Assembly: GCA_030832695.1 (NCBI GenBank)
Contig: JAURIP010000035.1
Coordinates: 1-10,568 of the forward strand
DNA: 10,568 bases
DNA from: Sediminibacterium sp.
GTDB taxonomy: Bacteria; Bacteroidota; Bacteroidia; Chitinophagales; Chitinophagaceae
Reading direction: 5' to 3'
Both the position numbers and the translations under genes were made by a program. A model generated the notes under the pieces. That model searched no databases. It was not told the origin of the DNA and saw nothing but the letters and a program-made list of their open reading frames with translations. This document shows positions 1 through 6,640 of this stretch, in pieces (position 1 is the first letter of the stretch; each line of letters begins with the position of its first letter).

Positions 1-55
1 ATGGCTAGGAGAACAACAATAAATTGTGGCTTTTTCAATGTAAAACAATTTCAGG

Positions 56-63
56 CAAAGGTA
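56..63 (-). promoter_or_regulatory. Candidate -7 promoter element reading leftward out of the window
   Basis: The minus strand reads TACCTTTG, an exact match to the Bacteroidota -7 consensus TAnnTTTG, starting two bases after the stop codon of the HU-like gene. It would drive a gene beginning beyond the left edge. In many Bacteroidota an RNase E/G gene follows this HU gene, but none of it is visible here and no ATG start lies in the remaining 55 bases. I see no clear TTTG -33 element about 20 bases upstream, so this is only a candidate. Confidence 0.4.
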
Positions 64-65
64 GC

Positions 66-350
66 TTACTTCCGTTTGCTTTTCACATCGTTTACAAATT
101 CTTTTGCAGGCTTAAAGGCGGGAATAAAATGTTCAGGTATTGAAACCGCAATATTCTTTTTAATATTACGACCAATTTTCGCTGCTCTTTTTTTAGTAAT
201 AAAGCTACCAAATCCACGTATGTAGATGTTTTCACCATTGGACAAGCTTTCTTTTACTTCCTTAAACATCGTTTCTAATGTAACAAGTACATCCACTTTT
301 GGAATGCCAGTTTTTTCAGAAATTTGGTTAATGAGATCAGATTTTCTCAT
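66..350 (-). CDS. HU/IHF-family DNA-binding protein
   Basis: This is a small histone-like protein that binds and bends DNA as a dimer in the nucleoid. The 94 residues match the usual length of the family. Residues 1-40 form the two-helix dimerisation part (MRKSDLINQISEKTGIP onward). GFGSF at 47-51 leads into the DNA-gripping beta arm, with GRNIKKN at 60-66 where most HU proteins have GRNPxTG. IPEHFIPAFKPAKEF at 71-85 is the conserved C-terminal part, with the proline that intercalates into DNA expected near residue 72. The ATG at 350 aligns with family N-termini. The gene is divergent from mutY, a common Bacteroidota arrangement. Whether the native partner is itself or another HU/IHF subunit cannot be told from sequence. 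Confidence 0.93.
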   Translation of the reverse strand: MRKSDLINQISEKTGIPKVDVLVTLETMFKEVKESLSNGENIYIRGFGSFITKKRAAKIGRNIKKNIAVSIPEHFIPAFKPAKEFVNDVKSKRK

Positions 351-436
351 GAAGTTGATTTTAGGTTCAGTATTAAAAATAAATCAATTTTTTCCTAATT
401 ACAACTATATCCTAATATATTTTATACATTTTTAGG

Positions 437-444
437 CAAATTTA
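437..444 (-). promoter_or_regulatory. Candidate -7 element of the HU-like gene
   Basis: The minus strand reads TAAATTTG, an exact TAnnTTTG match. Transcription would start near 430 and leave a leader of about 80 bases before the ATG at 350. No TTG or TTTG lies at the expected distance upstream, so the call is weak. Confidence 0.3.
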
Positions 445-508
445 GAGCCTTGTATGCATATATATTATTTATATATATTAAAATAATAATACATAATACA
501 ACAAGTGA

Positions 509-540
509 TTTAAAAAACTAACTTCTATTAGGTATATTTT
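509..540 (+). promoter_or_regulatory. Candidate mutY promoter
   Basis: TTTA at 509-512 and TATATTTT at 533-540 are separated by 20 bases. This resembles the Bacteroidota TTTG-N19-21-TAnnTTTG promoter, with the final G missing from both elements. The predicted start near 545 lies about a dozen bases before the mutY ATG. The surroundings are so AT-rich that a chance match is quite possible. Confidence 0.25.
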
Positions 541-557
541 TATCATTTTTGCTTTTA

Positions 558-1664
558 ATGACGCAAGCCTTTACCCAATTATTGTTAAAATGGAATACAT
601 CTTCCAATCATCGACCCATGCCTTGGAAAGGGGAAAAGGATCCCTATAAAATTTGGTTGAGTGAAATAATTCTGCAACAAACTAGGGTGGAGCAAGGTTG
701 GTCTTATTATGAAAAGTTTGTAACGACTTATCCAACAGTCCATGATTTAGCAAATGCCAAGGAAGAAAAAGTTTTTAAATTATGGGAGGGCTTGGGCTAT
801 TACAATCGTTGTAAAAATTTAATTTTTTCAGCGCGCTATATCAGTAAAAAACTAAATGGCGTTTTCCCCAATGATTACGAATCACTTTTAAGTTTAAAAG
901 GAGTAGGTCCATATACTGCAGCAGCCATTGCTTCCTTTGCATATAATTTACCTTACGCAGTGGTGGATGGTAATGTATTTCGGGTGTTAGCGCGATTTTA
1001 TGGAATACACACTCCAACGGATACGCCACAGGGCATTGCTTTGTTTAACAAAATTGCGGATGAAAATTTGTCCAAAAAACAAGCGGGTATTTATAATCAA
1101 GCTTTGATGGATTTTGGAGCAACCGTTTGCAAGCCAAGCACGCCAAATTGTGCTGATTGCATCATGCAAAAAAAATGTGCTGCATTTTTAAACAATCAAG
1201 TAAATCAATTACCCATCAAGGTAAAAAGCATTACCCGAAAAAAAAGGTATTTTGATTTTTTCTGTTTTTATAACAAAGGCAAATGGATGGTTCAAAAACG
1301 ATTGGAAGGTGATATTTGGGGCGGGTTATATCAATTTTATTTAAACGAAAATAAAAGCTTAGTGACTGTTACGGTGGGCTATTTAAATGAAGTGCTAGCG
1401 CATCAGCTGGATATTAGTGCTAAGGAGCTAAGGGTCCATTTAAAACAAACAAAAGGGGTATATGCCCCCGTTTCTCCGATTTACCACCAAGCTTTAACCC
1501 ATCAGCTTTTACAAGCACGATTTATACTCATCAAATTTGACAACATTCCCACTGTTTTTTCTAATGCATTGTGGGTCAATCAAAAGCAACTTAAACAATT
1601 GCCATTCCCTAAAATAATTAACCAATTTTTAGGGGAGGACTTTATAAATTGGTGTAAAACTTAA
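558..1664 (+). CDS. mutY: A/G-specific adenine DNA glycosylase MutY
   Basis: MutY removes adenine mispaired with 8-oxoguanine and so prevents G:C to T:A transversions. The 368 residues have the usual order of parts. The N-terminal glycosylase domain carries SEIILQQTRVEQ at 35-46, with catalytic Glu36. The helix-hairpin-helix LKGVGPYTAA is at 113-122, and VVDGNVFRVLAR at 135-146 holds catalytic Asp137. The [4Fe-4S] cysteines are Cys191, Cys198, Cys201 and Cys207, in the standard C-x6-C-x2-C-x5-C spacing. The NUDIX-like 8-oxoG recognition domain covers about 230-360, including LTHQLLQARF around 313-322. I chose the ATG at 558 because the family starts there; a TTG at 549 would add only three residues. 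It is probably the first gene of the plus-strand run. The ssb gene that often follows mutY in Bacteroidota is missing. Confidence 0.97.
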   Translation: MTQAFTQLLLKWNTSSNHRPMPWKGEKDPYKIWLSEIILQQTRVEQGWSYYEKFVTTYPTVHDLANAKEEKVFKLWEGLGYYNRCKNLIFSARYISKKLNGVFPNDYESLLSLKGVGPYTAAAIASFAYNLPYAVVDGNVFRVLARFYGIHTPTDTPQGIALFNKIADENLSKKQAGIYNQALMDFGATVCKPSTPNCADCIMQKKCAAFLNNQVNQLPIKVKSITRKKRYFDFFCFYNKGKWMVQKRLEGDIWGGLYQFYLNENKSLVTVTVGYLNEVLAHQLDISAKELRVHLKQTKGVYAPVSPIYHQALTHQLLQARFILIKFDNIPTVFSNALWVNQKQLKQLPFPKIINQFLGEDFINWCKT

Positions 1665-1680
1665 AAAATTGGTAACTTTC
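1649..1680 (+). promoter_or_regulatory. Candidate internal promoter before gldE
   Basis: TTG at 1649-1651 and TAACTTTC at 1673-1680 are 21 bases apart, close to the Bacteroidota -33/-7 arrangement with one mismatch in the -7 box. Transcription from near 1685 would give gldE a leader of about 18 bases. It overlaps the end of mutY, and gldE may equally be read through from mutY. Confidence 0.25.
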
Positions 1681-1702
1681 CAAAAATTAAAACACTCAAA
1701 AC

Positions 1703-3058
1703 TTGGAAGCGCATTCGGGTAACCCCCTTTATTTGTCCGTTTCATTTATAGCTTCACTCCAACAGGATTCGGGATTAATCTTTTTAATCTGTTTTTTACT
1801 TTTCCTTTCATTTATCATCGCTGGATCTGAAGTCGCTTTTTTTTCCTTATCCTATAAGGATATTCAAGTATTAAAAACAAAAAGACATATTCCTTTACAA
1901 CGAATTGTAAAACTTTTAGAAGATCCTAAAAAGCTATTGACCTCCATGTTGATCGCTAATAGTTTTATCAATATTTGTATCATTTTAATCGCCAATATTT
2001 TAATTGATCACTTATTTGTATTTGATCAAATTGCGATTCCGGGCTTTGAATTTATTGTAAAAATAGTTGCAGTGACTTTGTTGTTATTATTTTTTGGCGA
2101 AATTTTACCAAAAGTAATGGCGACGCAAAATAATATTCGATTTGCCCAGGATTTTGGATTTATCATACAAGTAGTCTATTTTATTTTTTCTGGACTCAGT
2201 GGACTCATGGTCAAGTACACCAACTTGATGGAAAAAAAATTAGCACAAAAAGGGAGTGGTGCATCTTACAGTATGGAGGAGTTGGATCATGCTATTGAAT
2301 TAACTAGCTCGGCGCATCATCAAGAAAATGAAAAAAATATTTTAAAAGGAATTGTGAAATTTGGAAATATTACCGTGAAGCAAATCATGAAAACAAGGTT
2401 GGATGTGCATGGTATTGAGGAGGAAGTAGATTTCCCCACCTTATTAAAAAATATTAATGAATTTAGTTATAGCCGTTTTCCCATATTTAAGGATGACTTA
2501 GATACGATCGTGGGTATGATTCATACGAAAGATATTATTCCGCATTTAAAAGAACCGGATCAATTTAAATGGCAAACCTTGATACGGCCTGCATTTTTTG
2601 TGCATGAACAAAAAATGATCGAGGATTTACTACAAGAATTTCAATTAAAACGCATCCATTTTGGCATTGTAGTGGATGAATTTGGCGGCACCAGCGGTAT
2701 TATAACATTGGAGGATATTTTAGAAGAAATTGTGGGTGAAATTAAGGATGAATTTGATGAAGAGGAATCCACTATTAAAAAAATTGATGAGTACCACTAT
2801 GTTATTGAAGGTAAAACAGCCATTACTGATTTGTGTAATTTTATTGAAATACCCTCTTCTTCCTTTGACATTGTCAAAGGGGAAAGTGATACCATGGCGG
2901 GCTTGTTCTTAGAATTGGCGGGTGAATTTCCAATTGTACAACAAGTCATTAAATTTCAACAGTATAGTTTTACGGTTTTAGAAATACAAAAAAATAGAAT
3001 TCATAAAATACAAATGATCATCACTCCAGTTATTCCAACTAATCCTGATCATGCGTAA
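1703..3058 (+). CDS. gldE: Gliding motility-associated membrane protein GldE (CNNM/CBS/CorC-type)
   Basis: GldE is an inner-membrane protein of the CNNM/CorC-HlyC family, linked genetically to the lipoprotein GldD in Bacteroidota gliding and type IX secretion; its exact activity is unclear and relatives are implicated in Mg2+ transport. The 451 residues show an N-terminal CNNM domain with hydrophobic segments near 24-41, 82-104, 117-135 and 150-170, including GSEVAFFSLS at 41-50 and PKVMATQ at 136-142. A CBS pair covers about 225-345 (SRFPIFKDDLDTIVGMIHTKDI, then VVDEFGGTSGIITLEDILEEIVGEI). The CorC/HlyC C-terminal domain is at about 360-440. There is no in-frame ATG before residue 82, which lies past the first membrane segment. 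TTG at 1703 is therefore the likely start, with TTG at 1733 as the alternative; an in-frame stop at 1688-1690 bounds the N-terminus. The end overlaps gldD by 8 bases. Confidence 0.93.
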   Translation: MEAHSGNPLYLSVSFIASLQQDSGLIFLICFLLFLSFIIAGSEVAFFSLSYKDIQVLKTKRHIPLQRIVKLLEDPKKLLTSMLIANSFINICIILIANILIDHLFVFDQIAIPGFEFIVKIVAVTLLLLFFGEILPKVMATQNNIRFAQDFGFIIQVVYFIFSGLSGLMVKYTNLMEKKLAQKGSGASYSMEELDHAIELTSSAHHQENEKNILKGIVKFGNITVKQIMKTRLDVHGIEEEVDFPTLLKNINEFSYSRFPIFKDDLDTIVGMIHTKDIIPHLKEPDQFKWQTLIRPAFFVHEQKMIEDLLQEFQLKRIHFGIVVDEFGGTSGIITLEDILEEIVGEIKDEFDEEESTIKKIDEYHYVIEGKTAITDLCNFIEIPSSSFDIVKGESDTMAGLFLELAGEFPIVQQVIKFQQYSFTVLEIQKNRIHKIQMIITPVIPTNPDHA

Positions 3059-3638
3059 TTTTTTTATTTTTATATTTTCTATCTTCATTTTGCTAGTCAC
3101 TGCTTGCAATAGCCCTTTCATCCCAAAGCAAAAAGGGTATGCCAACTTTAACTTTCCCGTAAAATCATATCAAGTTTTTAATGCGCCTAATTTCCCTTAT
3201 ACTTTCGAATATCCTACTTATGCATTTGTGGACAATCAGATAAATTATTTTGGCGAAAACAAATCCAAAGACGCTTGGATCAATATTCAGTTTCCAAGTT
3301 TGAATGGAACTTTATATATCAGTTATAAAAAAATAAAGTCACAACAATTAGATACTTTAATTAACGATGCTTACAAATTTGCAAGTAATCATTCCAATAA
3401 AGCAACGTATATCGCTGATTCGGTTTTTACGACCCAACAAGGAGTATATGGTGTCTTTTTTAATATTGGTGGTGATGTAGCAACAGCCTACCAGTTTTTT
3501 TTAACAGATTCAAATACCCATTTTTTTAGAGGGGCTTTGTATTTTAATACCACACCCAATGCCGACTCCTTATCCATTTATAATGATTTTTTATTTAAAG
3601 ACGTGGCGCATTTGGTCAATACGTTTAAATGGAAATAA
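3051..3638 (+). CDS. gldD: Gliding motility lipoprotein GldD
   Basis: GldD is a lipoprotein required for gliding and for type IX secretion in flavobacteria, where it works with the secretion and motility machinery in the cell envelope. The 195 residues begin with a lipoprotein signal: basic MRN, a hydrophobic stretch to about residue 15, and the lipobox LVTAC with acylated Cys19. The mature part carries family features: KGYANFNFPVKSY at 28-40, FPYTFEYPTYAFV at 48-60, AWINIQFPSLNGTLYISYK at 75-93 and a DAYKFASNHSNKA helix at 106-118. There is no cysteine besides Cys19, so no internal disulfide is possible. Its ATG lies inside the last codons of gldE, which implies co-translation with its usual partner. 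Confidence 0.94.
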   Translation: MRNFFIFIFSIFILLVTACNSPFIPKQKGYANFNFPVKSYQVFNAPNFPYTFEYPTYAFVDNQINYFGENKSKDAWINIQFPSLNGTLYISYKKIKSQQLDTLINDAYKFASNHSNKATYIADSVFTTQQGVYGVFFNIGGDVATAYQFFLTDSNTHFFRGALYFNTTPNADSLSIYNDFLFKDVAHLVNTFKWK

Positions 3639-3665
3639 TGATATCTTTACGCCACAATTAATATT

Positions 3666-4247
3666 ATGATAGCGATTGATTCTGTTTTAGTGAGTGACCA
3701 AGTAATTGAAGAACAATTTGTATGTGATTTGACCAAGTGCAAGGGGGGCTGTTGCGAGGATGGGGATGCTGGCGCGCCGCTTGAAAACAAAGAAAAAGAT
3801 TTTATTAAGAAATATTATGATCTTGTTGAACCATACATGACCAAGGAAGGTATTAAGGAAGTGCAACAAGTAGGCCAGTTTTTATATGATCGGGAGTTTG
3901 GTTGGGTAACACCCACTTTAAATGGTCAAATTTGCGCCTACGGTTACAAGGAAAATGGCATCATCAAATGCGCCTTTGAGCAAGCCTATAATGATGGTAA
4001 GATACCATGGAAAAAGCCCATTAGCTGCCATTTGTTTCCCATTAAAGTTCAAAAAAGCAAACAGGATCCCGATATTGAATATATGAATTATGAACCTCGT
4101 GAAGACCTATGCAAGGCTGCCTGTTCCTTAGGTGTTAAATTAAAGGTGCCAGCGTATGTGTTTTTAAAGGAATCTATTATTCGCAAATATGGGGAAAAAT
4201 TTTATGAAGCATTGGACGCATCAGCGCAACATCTAAAGGATAAATAA
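3666..4247 (+). CDS. DUF3109 family cysteine-rich protein
   Basis: This is a 193-residue soluble protein of the DUF3109 family, which resembles the YkgJ/UPF0153 group of predicted zinc- or iron-binding proteins. No reaction is established. Nine cysteines stand out: Cys20, Cys25, Cys29 and Cys30 in CDLTKCKGGCCEDGDAGAPL; Cys90 and Cys102; Cys121 in KPISCHLFPI, a YkgJ-like signature; and Cys149 and Cys153 in CKAAC. Their spacing suggests a bound metal ion or Fe-S cluster, which is inference. The ATG at 3666 lies 27 bases after gldD and the stop is 19 bases before lutB, so it is probably co-transcribed with both. It has no signal peptide or membrane segment. A role in metal or Fe-S supply to the next gene product is possible but rests on adjacency only. 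Confidence 0.85.
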   Translation: MIAIDSVLVSDQVIEEQFVCDLTKCKGGCCEDGDAGAPLENKEKDFIKKYYDLVEPYMTKEGIKEVQQVGQFLYDREFGWVTPTLNGQICAYGYKENGIIKCAFEQAYNDGKIPWKKPISCHLFPIKVQKSKQDPDIEYMNYEPREDLCKAACSLGVKLKVPAYVFLKESIIRKYGEKFYEALDASAQHLKDK

Positions 4248-4248
4248 C

Positions 4249-4256
4249 TATTTTTG
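4249..4256 (+). promoter_or_regulatory. Candidate -7 element before lutB
   Basis: TATTTTTG matches TAnnTTTG exactly and ends 10 bases before the lutB ATG, which would give a nearly leaderless message. No TTG is found 19-21 bases upstream and the region is T-rich, so chance is a real possibility. Confidence 0.25.
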
Positions 4257-4266
4257 TGCTATAATT

Positions 4267-5646
4267 ATGCAAAGTATTTACGCCTCCTCATTTGACGCTA
4301 AAAGCAGTGTAAAAGCCGTTGATCTGGAACACAGACGCAAATTGAATTTTAATATTTCCAAATACAATGCGGTTGTTCCAAAAGGTAAAGCGCAATTTCC
4401 CGATTTAAACAGGGTGCGCGAGTTAGCGAAAAATAAAAAATGGGAAGCTATTGAGCATTTGGATTTATACCTAACACAATTTGAAGATCAAATAACCAAA
4501 AGAGGAGCCAAAGTTTTTTGGGCCGAGGATAGCGAACAAGCACTGAATTTTATTGGAGATTTATGCAAGGAAAAACAATGTAAATCCGTTGTTAAAAGTA
4601 AAAGCATGGTGACGGAGGAAATTCATTTGAATGATTACTTAACATCGATAGGCGTAGAAAGTGTGGAAACTGATTTGGGTGAATACATACAACAAATGGA
4701 TGGCGAAGCGCCTTATCATATTGTAACACCAGCCATGCATAAAAGCAAGGAGGATGTTGCTCAATTATTCAATAAACATTTAGGTACCGACATATCATTA
4801 ACGCCCGAGCAATTAACCTTGGTAGCGCGTAAAAATTTACGTGATAAATATGTGCAAGCCGAAATTGGTATCACTGGCGCTAATTTTATTTTATCTGATA
4901 TTGGTGGTATTGCTTTAACAGAGAACGAAGGCAATGCGCGTTTGTCGGTGGCTTGGCCAAAAACGCATGTGGTCATAGTAGGTATTGAAAAAACAATTCC
5001 TTCCATGAATGACTTGGGATTGTTTTGGCCTTTATTAGCGACCTATGGCACTGGTCAACAAATCACTGTTTATAACAGTATTATTACAGGTCCACGACAA
5101 CCCGGCGAGGTGGATGGTCCTGAGGAGATGTATGTAATTTTACTTGACAATGGCCGTACTGATTTATTATCCAATGCAAAAGCAAGGGAAGCCTTGTATT
5201 GTATTCGTTGTGGTGCCTGTTTAAATGCATGTCCAGTGTATAAAAATATTGGAGGCCATGCATATGATACCACCTATAGTGGCCCTATTGGAAGTGTGAT
5301 TACTCCTCATTTAAGAGGGATGCATGATTACAAGCATTTAAGTTACGCTTCTAGTTTGTGTGGTAATTGCACAGATGTTTGTCCTGTGAAAATAAATATC
5401 CATGAATTGTTATTGGAAAACAGAAGAGAATCAGTTGTCTCTGGCGAAAGTGATTTTGCTGAAAAATTTGCTTGGAAAATGTGGAAAAATACGTCCATGA
5501 GTCGGATGTTGATGAACCAAGGAAATGCCACTATAAAAAATTGGGTTATCAATAAAATGTTTAAGGGTTGGTCCAATCAAAGGGCACCGCTAGAATTTCC
5601 TAAAAAGACATTTAACCAACTTTGGAACGAATCTAAAAAAAGATAA
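4267..5646 (+). CDS. lutB: LutB/LldF-type iron-sulfur protein of L-lactate oxidation
   Basis: This belongs to the LutB (YkgF/LldF) family, the [4Fe-4S] subunit of the LutABC complex that oxidises L-lactate to pyruvate in the cytoplasm or at the membrane. The 459 residues are typical in length. An LUD domain covers about 70-295, with GITGANFILSDIGGIALTEN at 201-220. Two ferredoxin-like motifs follow: CIRCGACLNACP at 312-323 (Cys312, 315, 318, 322) and CGNCTDVCP at 365-373 (Cys365, 368, 372), the usual seven-cysteine set for this family. The C-terminal tail PLEFPKKTFNQLWNESKKR fits the LutB C-terminal region. The ATG at 4267 is the first start after the preceding stop. Neither LutA nor LutC is encoded in the window. 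It ends the plus-strand run, 19 bases from the convergent transporter gene. Confidence 0.92.
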   Translation: MQSIYASSFDAKSSVKAVDLEHRRKLNFNISKYNAVVPKGKAQFPDLNRVRELAKNKKWEAIEHLDLYLTQFEDQITKRGAKVFWAEDSEQALNFIGDLCKEKQCKSVVKSKSMVTEEIHLNDYLTSIGVESVETDLGEYIQQMDGEAPYHIVTPAMHKSKEDVAQLFNKHLGTDISLTPEQLTLVARKNLRDKYVQAEIGITGANFILSDIGGIALTENEGNARLSVAWPKTHVVIVGIEKTIPSMNDLGLFWPLLATYGTGQQITVYNSIITGPRQPGEVDGPEEMYVILLDNGRTDLLSNAKAREALYCIRCGACLNACPVYKNIGGHAYDTTYSGPIGSVITPHLRGMHDYKHLSYASSLCGNCTDVCPVKINIHELLLENRRESVVSGESDFAEKFAWKMWKNTSMSRMLMNQGNATIKNWVINKMFKGWSNQRAPLEFPKKTFNQLWNESKKR

Positions 5647-5663
5647 TCCTAAAAAGATAATTC
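5634..5663. repeat. Short imperfect tandem repeat at the convergent junction
   Basis: The plus strand reads TAAAAAAAGATAATCC at 5634-5649 and TAAAAAGATAATTC at 5650-5663, two near-identical units spanning the lutB stop and the 19-bp gap. It looks like a local slippage duplication. I do not see a stable hairpin here, so it is not called as a terminator. Confidence 0.5.
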
Positions 5664-5665
5664 GC

Positions 5666-6592
5666 TTACATGCCATCAGCATCTGCAACGGCTTCTACTG
5701 GATCTTTTTGTTTCTTCAAACTGTTGTTGACTACATAAACACCCACCAGCGTGCATAGGGTACCTATAATATTGGTTACCGACATTTTTTCATCTAACAA
5801 TAAGGATCCCACCCAAATAGCTACAATCGGATTTATATATGCGTACAAGGAGGCAATCGCAGGTTGTAAATGTTTCATACTGTATATGAAACACACAAAT
5901 GCAAAAACGGAACCGCCCAAAACCATATACACAAGCACGCCCCAGGTGCGCCCGGGAATACTTTGTAATGGAATATAGTTATTAGTATACAATGCCAATG
6001 TTGCCATAACTGCAGCACTAATCAACATTTGCCATCCAATAGAATAATAGGCGTTAATGTTTATTTTATTTCTCGAAATGATGACTGATCCAACACTCCA
6101 TGTCAACATTGCAAATAAGGATAGTACCACACCTAATGGATAATTTGTACCATGCATTTGTAAACTATCCTTATAAAAAATAAATACGATGCCTAACAAT
6201 CCTAACATTAAACCAATAAATGTTGCAAGTGTTATTTTGATGGCTTTGAAATAAAATCTTTCTATTAACACCACTGATAACGGATAAAGTGCAGCGATTA
6301 ATGCAGCAAGGCCACTAGTGATAAATTGAAGCCCGTAGGTAGCAATCCCATTCGAGGATACAAACATTAAAAAGGACATGGGGATTAGCCACAAAAATTG
6401 TTTCGGTGTTGGTAAGCCTGCGCCCTTCATTAAAAAGAAACATACATAAATACTGCCGCCTAAAAATTGGCGCATACTTGCAAACTGAAATGCAGGCACA
6501 TGGGTTATGCCAATTTTGCTTGCCACCCAAGTAGTGCCCCAAACAATACTCGTTACTGCTACGGCAAAGTATGCTTTTTTATTATTGGACAT
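5666..6592 (-). CDS. EamA/DMT-family transporter
   Basis: This is a ten-helix inner-membrane protein of the drug/metabolite transporter superfamily, whose characterised members export amino acids, other metabolites or drugs. The substrate cannot be inferred. The 308 residues show the two EamA repeats: one from about 8-138, with SIVWGTTWVASKIG at 15-28 and SNGIATYGLQFITSGLAALIAALYP around 80-104, and one from about 152-289, with LTWSVGSVIISR at 163-174 and HLQPAIASLYAYINPIVAIWVGSLLLDEKM at 241-270. The latter is the family's conserved region before the final helix. A charged tail (KKQKDPVEAVADADGM) ends the protein. The ATG at 6592 precedes a short basic N-terminus, as expected. It lies 48 bases after purH in the same direction, so it may be at the end of that transcript. 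I saw no good promoter in the gap. Confidence 0.92.
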   Translation of the reverse strand: MSNNKKAYFAVAVTSIVWGTTWVASKIGITHVPAFQFASMRQFLGGSIYVCFFLMKGAGLPTPKQFLWLIPMSFLMFVSSNGIATYGLQFITSGLAALIAALYPLSVVLIERFYFKAIKITLATFIGLMLGLLGIVFIFYKDSLQMHGTNYPLGVVLSLFAMLTWSVGSVIISRNKININAYYSIGWQMLISAAVMATLALYTNNYIPLQSIPGRTWGVLVYMVLGGSVFAFVCFIYSMKHLQPAIASLYAYINPIVAIWVGSLLLDEKMSVTNIIGTLCTLVGVYVVNNSLKKQKDPVEAVADADGM

Positions 6593-6640
6593 AGGGTTAA
6601 CTTATTGAGGAACAATGGTAATGAAATTACATACCAGTGG

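Larger units (their letters stand above)
351..557. other. Divergent intergenic region between the HU-like gene and mutY
   Basis: This 207-bp region is very AT-rich, with runs of alternating TA around 458-480 that suggest easily melted or bent DNA. It must hold the promoters of both divergent genes. I find no convincing small gene, hairpin terminator or riboswitch in it. Confidence 0.75.

Noticed and set aside
1..435. Plus-strand open frames of 74 and 69 codons at 1-225 and 226-435
   Set aside because: They lie opposite the clear HU-family gene, have no recognisable motifs and low-complexity Phe/Leu/Ile-rich composition typical of antisense frames.
450..482. Alternating TA tract and TATGCATA palindrome as a protein-binding operator
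   Set aside because: In such AT-rich DNA these patterns are expected by chance, and no repeated or spaced half-sites support an operator.
5620..5666. Rho-independent terminator between lutB and the EamA gene
   Set aside because: Only short AT stems can be drawn (ATCT with AGAT, CGAAT with ATTCG) and no GC-rich hairpin with a T tract is present.
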